Source: Isohypsibius dastychi (taxonomy: Eukaryota > Tardigrada > Eutardigrada > Parachela > Isohypsibiidae). From it: DNA of 11,067 nt. Positions 7,718-11,067 of this stretch are shown piece after piece. Every line of letters begins with the position of its first letter. The stretch's first letter is position 1. The position numbers were made by a program, and so were the translations under genes. The stretch lies in the NCBI GenBank assembly GCA_034696485.1, contig JAQIWT010001370.1, positions 1-11,067 on the forward strand. The letters are read 5' to 3'. The notes under the pieces were generated by a model. It worked only from the letters and a program-made list of their open reading frames with translations, did no database searches and had not been told where the DNA came from.

Positions 7718-9960
7718 ATGGATCCCGATGAATTTCGTAGAGCTGGCCGGCAAATTGTGGATTATGTGGCCGACTACATGGAATCGATACGGGATCGCCG
7801 TGTTTTTCCGGAAGTTAAACAAGGATATTTACAAAAGCTCATCCCGGAACACGCACCTGAAAAAGGTGAAGAATGGAATGACGTGTTCGCAGATATTGAA
7901 CGAGTTATTATGCCAGGGGTACGTGCCTATCGGTCTTTTGGCGGTCAAAAATGTTTGTGTCGAAATCTGAGCTCTGCAAACACTGGTTTTCTTGACAAAA
8001 TATGTTATTGTTTTGTATTCGGACGACCAGGTGACGCACTGGCATTCACCGCGCTTTCATGCCTATTATCCAACCGGGAATTCATGGCCTGCCATACTCG
8101 CCGATATCTTATCGGATGCGATCGGCTGCATCGGATTTTCTTGGGTGAAAATTTTTATTAAATCTCCTTGAAACAGAGTTAACCAGTTGACGTACTAACA
8201 AAATGAATTTTGCAATAAATATTCATTTAAACCGTAAACTCGTGCGTGTGATAATTTTGCATGAAACCGATAACGCAAAAATACATATTCTGTATTCAAG
8301 GAATTACCGTTTTGTTTATTTGTTCCCAGACCGAATTTGACCCCGTTGGTACTGCATGTGTAAAATAGTTGACTGACTACTGTCGTTTCACAGGCTGCCA
8401 GTCCTGCCTGCACCGAGCTCGAAGTGGCCATGATGGACTGGTTGGCCAAACTGCTGGGTCTTCCAGAACATTTCCTGTTCAGTTCAAAAGGTTTAGGTGG
8501 CGGAGTGATTCAGGTATCCGTTTATCTGGAAAACTATGGTGATACAGAAGACTAAGCGCAAAAAAATTGCGTACAGGGAACTGCTAGCGAAGCCTGTTAT
8601 GTTGCACTCCTTGCGGCCAAATCAAAAGCCGTCCGAGAAACAAAGACCAGATTCCCTGAAATGACGGAAGAAGAAATTTGGGGCAAGCTTATTTGTTATC
8701 ACTCTGATCAGGTTTGAAAACAGTGAAAATTAAAGTTAGCATATCTATACACCTTCGTTGTTTCAGGCACACACTGCGGCAGAACGAGCTGCGATGATGG
8801 CGTATGTGAAATGCCGCGCTCTACCCACAGACTCCGATTATTCTTTACGTGGGGATATTCTTTCAAAAGCAATCGAAGAGGACACCAACAACGGACTGAT
8901 CCCATTTTATGTAATGTTTATTTTATTCACGAATTTCCACTCAGTTATCAAACGAATACCGTACGCAGCTGTTAGCCTCACTTGGAACAACCGGCTGTTG
9001 TGCTTTTGACAATCTCGTGGAACTTGGTCCGATCTGTCAATCCAGCAACATCTGGCTGCACATCGATGCAGCCTACGCCGGGAGTGCGTTCGTTTGTCCC
9101 GAATTCCGTCATCACATGGCCGGCATTGAGTACGCTGACTCGTTCAATTTCAACCCACACAAGTGGATGCTCATCAACTTTGACTGTTCAGCGTTGTGGT
9201 AGGTGGGGACGATTGTACGATGAGGGTGTGTAATCATCGCCAACACTGTCTGATTCTCAGGCTCAAGGACACTTCACTGCTTGTCAAGACGTTCCAGATC
9301 GATCTTCCCATTCTCATCAAACAGCCGGAAAATGAGCAGCCTATGCCTGATTACAGAGTTGGTCATGAGAACCTCCTTCTTACTACAAAAAACTTGACTT
9401 ATTTATTTGATTTACAGCATTGGCAGATCCCACTTGGACGGCGTTTCCGCTCTTTGAAACTATGGTTCGTGATGCGCTTATACGGTGCTGAGGGTCTCCG
9501 GGAACACATCCGAAAAGTACAATAATATTAATGAATTCGAACATTTCAAACTAAAAAGTCTACGATTTAGCAAGTTGCATTGGCGAAAGAGTTTGAAGAC
9601 CTCTTGAAAACGGACTCACGTTTTGAGCTGGCTGTACCTGTACGACTCGGGCTTGTATGCTTCAGGCTGAAGGTCACTCATTTGAACCCATGAAAAACGG
9701 CATTCGTTATTGATAAGACTTTGTTGTAGGGCCCGAATAATTTGAGTGAACAGCTACTTGCAACAGTCAACGAGTCAGGAAATCTGCATCTGACACATTC
9801 AAAGCTGAAAGGTGGACTGTACATCATCCGACTGGCAGTCTGCGCGTCGCAGACAAACACGACTGATGTCGAGTATTCATGGAAGTTTATCCAAGAAACA
9901 GCGCAGACACTCGTGACTGGGGAGAACCGCCATCACCACAGCAACTCGGAAAAATCTTAG
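7718..9960 (+). CDS. Aromatic-L-amino-acid decarboxylase-like enzyme
   Basis: Ten GT-AG exons join in frame to 490 codons: 7718-7918, 8031-8144, 8394-8513, 8577-8711, 8767-8910, 8969-9198, 9261-9357, 9418-9516, 9571-9672 and 9730-9960. The family is PLP-dependent group II decarboxylases (DDC/AADC), cytosolic, making dopamine or serotonin from L-dopa or 5-HTP. Residue numbers match human DDC without gaps through residue 355. Conserved positions are T82, G102[13 protein letters not shown], S149, H192, T246, D271-AAYAG, N300, NPHKW with the PLP lysine K303, and [15 protein letters not shown] (345-356). G354 favours DDC over histidine decarboxylase, which usually has Ser. One key residue differs: the catalytic-loop Tyr332 is Ile within DLPIL (329-333). 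The C-terminus ends in a His/Ser-rich tail ([11 protein letters not shown]). Length is close to the usual 480. No AATAAA follows the stop closely. I leave the symbol blank because the loop change makes the activity uncertain. Confidence 0.92.
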
Positions 9961-10836
9961 TGTCAGCTTCGATAAACGTTTTAGATTATCAATTATAAAA
10001 TGAGCGCACCGTTTACAGAATTTCGCAAACTTTTTTGAATGGAATTTCGTTTACCTGGTAGAATGACTTACTTCAACTGCACCAGCAAACTGGATAAATA
10101 ACCCAATACTTCCCAGATCGAATGAAACCTAATCGCAGTGCTGGCCAGTGCTTTTTTACACTGACTTTAGTCGACAAGAGGTGGAATTCAAACCAGCTCA
10201 AAATCCGAAAACATGGTTATGACTGACCTTCATTTCACCTTTTTTTGTGACTTCAGTAAAAAACCTTAGTTGAGCACATTGTACGCGGTTCCGGTAGTGC
10301 AGACTTATTTCCAGTGTCAAATCACAGCTGCGGAAGGCCATCTTGATTCTCACAGACTTCAGTGCATTATGATCATCAAATATTATTTTGTTTTGCGCTG
10401 CTGTTCCAGACTTCGATTCGTTGCACGGACAGAAGTCACTAACACCACGTTCGATACTTCAACCTCGCGCGAATATCCAAGTGGCCTAATGTCCCTAACC
10501 TGTAGATCAAGTAACTTAGTTTCAATCGATCCGAAATTGGTCGTCATGTCGACTTCAAGTTTGTTTCTGTGAACTCTGAATGAAATTACTATTGGTACAT
10601 AGTAGGAATGATAACTGGTTGATCGCGCCGTACGCGGTGCTTGTAAACCTATTAGTATTCATACGGACAGCCTTGGGCACTTGTAATTTCGCGGCTTTTA
10701 TCTGAATGCACAATCGATTTTCAAAACCAGTTGCACAAGTATCATTAGTTTTTGTAACGTTGTATCATTTTTACTGATCCTTCTGTGAAGTATACTCCGG
10801 CCAATTTCGTTCCTTTTACTCTCTGTGTATATCTGG
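9961..10836. other. Intergenic stretch with only a weak minus-strand ORF
   Basis: No gene is firmly supported. On the minus strand an ATG at 10547 opens 54 codons (MTTNFGSIETKLLDLQVRDI and on) to a TAA at 10385-10383; the frame is open further upstream to about 10655. The translation looks protein-like (VEVSNVVLVTSVRATNRSLE) but has no recognised domain and may be a decayed repeat or retroelement fragment. The plus strand is open over the same region. GTACGCGGT occurs twice (10281 and 10630 areas). Confidence 0.35.
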
Positions 10837-11067
10837 ATGCATTGGTGTCCCCGGTTAACGTTTGTGACAGCAACTTTGATGGGGGTGTTGGTATTCAGCA
10901 CGGCTGACTCAGTCCCGTCAAGCACTGAAATCCCAGGAGGCACCCAGTGTCAGTTCCACCGGCTAGCAGAAGCAGGTGATAGATGTGAGCGGATGGCTAA
11001 AAAGTTAGGAGCCAGTGTGACCGATATTCAGAAATGGAACACCGATTGTGGACCGTGGAAAATGGGA
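10837..11067 (+). CDS. Secreted LysM-domain protein (5' end, runs off window)
   Basis: The ATG at 10837 opens a frame that stays open to the last base (77 codons). Residues 1-23 (MHWCPRLTFVTATLMGVLVF, STA) form a clear signal peptide, followed by a short Ser/Pro linker. Residues about 38-77 read CQFHRLAEAGDRCERMAKKL, then GASVTDIQKWNTDCGPWKMG. This fits the LysM pattern of an opening strand, aGD-C, xxMAkklG, a second helix ending in WN, then C and a closing strand with G. C38, C50 and C71 resemble the cysteine-containing LysM type common in fungal secreted proteins. LysM domains bind N-acetylglucosamine polymers such as chitin or peptidoglycan. The usual animal LysM proteins (LYSMD family) are mostly not of this secreted, cysteine-bearing form. 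More domains may follow beyond the window. The start is chosen because it gives the signal peptide; ATG at 10882 (residue 16) would destroy it. Confidence 0.65.
   Translation, partial: MHWCPRLTFVTATLMGVLVFSTADSVPSSTEIPGGTQCQFHRLAEAGDRCERMAKKLGASVTDIQKWNTDCGPWKMG

Noticed and set aside
7919-8161. Reading decarboxylase exon 1 straight through into 147 codons
   Set aside because: Family alignment breaks exactly at the GTACGT donor at 7919 and resumes at 8031 with VTHWHSP.
9261-9357. A frameshift or sequencing indel explaining the missing Tyr332
   Set aside because: Residue spacing from F326 to D345 equals the human enzyme exactly, so no net indel is present; only substitutions explain the difference.
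9418-9516. Histidine decarboxylase as the identity
   Set aside because: Residue 354 is Gly in IPLGRR, as in DDC; histidine decarboxylases usually have Ser there.

Overview
The window looks like nuclear DNA of a metazoan. It is AT-leaning, its genes are cut by many short GT-AG introns (about 51-112 nt, with two longer ones of 249 and 633 nt), and AATAAA signals follow several stops. Exon architecture and protein flavour suggest an invertebrate, perhaps a parasitic flatworm (fluke). That taxonomic call is an inference; nothing in the sequence proves it.

Left third (1-3180): the 3' end of an unidentified gene (1-210), a mostly empty stretch, a small secreted protein with a weak mannose-6-phosphate-receptor-homology flavour (1144-1506), a codon-biased terminal exon with a GPI-like hydrophobic tail (about 2004-2620), and, convergent to it on the minus strand, a small hydrophilic protein (2940-2749) with its own poly(A) signal.

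Middle (3181-5732, minus): a complete eight-exon gene that splices by hand into 516 codons. It encodes a secreted carboxylesterase/cholinesterase-family protein. The fold signatures and a disulfide pair are present, but the nucleophile serine and the oxyanion-hole HGGG motif are not, so it is predicted to be a non-catalytic esterase-like protein.

Intergenic block (5733-7717): no long gene. It holds a hairpin-forming inverted repeat, two exact 21-bp tandem copies, a five-unit tandem array with consensus ETS/GABP-type CCGGAAGTG cores, a perfect 11-bp palindrome, and a candidate small signal-peptide ORF on the minus strand, divergent from the next gene.

Right (7718-9960, plus): a complete ten-exon aromatic-L-amino-acid decarboxylase-like gene of 490 codons. 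It aligns without gaps to human DDC numbering through residue 355 (PLP lysine at K303), but the catalytic-loop Tyr332 position is Ile. From 9961 to 10836 only a weak ORF is seen. At 10837 a signal peptide followed by a cysteine-containing LysM domain begins and runs off the window end.

The two well-supported genes belong to families linked to neurotransmitter chemistry or cholinesterase-like adhesion, and both carry changes at key catalytic positions. That makes this a locus of possibly neofunctionalised enzymes. All splicing and residue numbering was worked out by eye.
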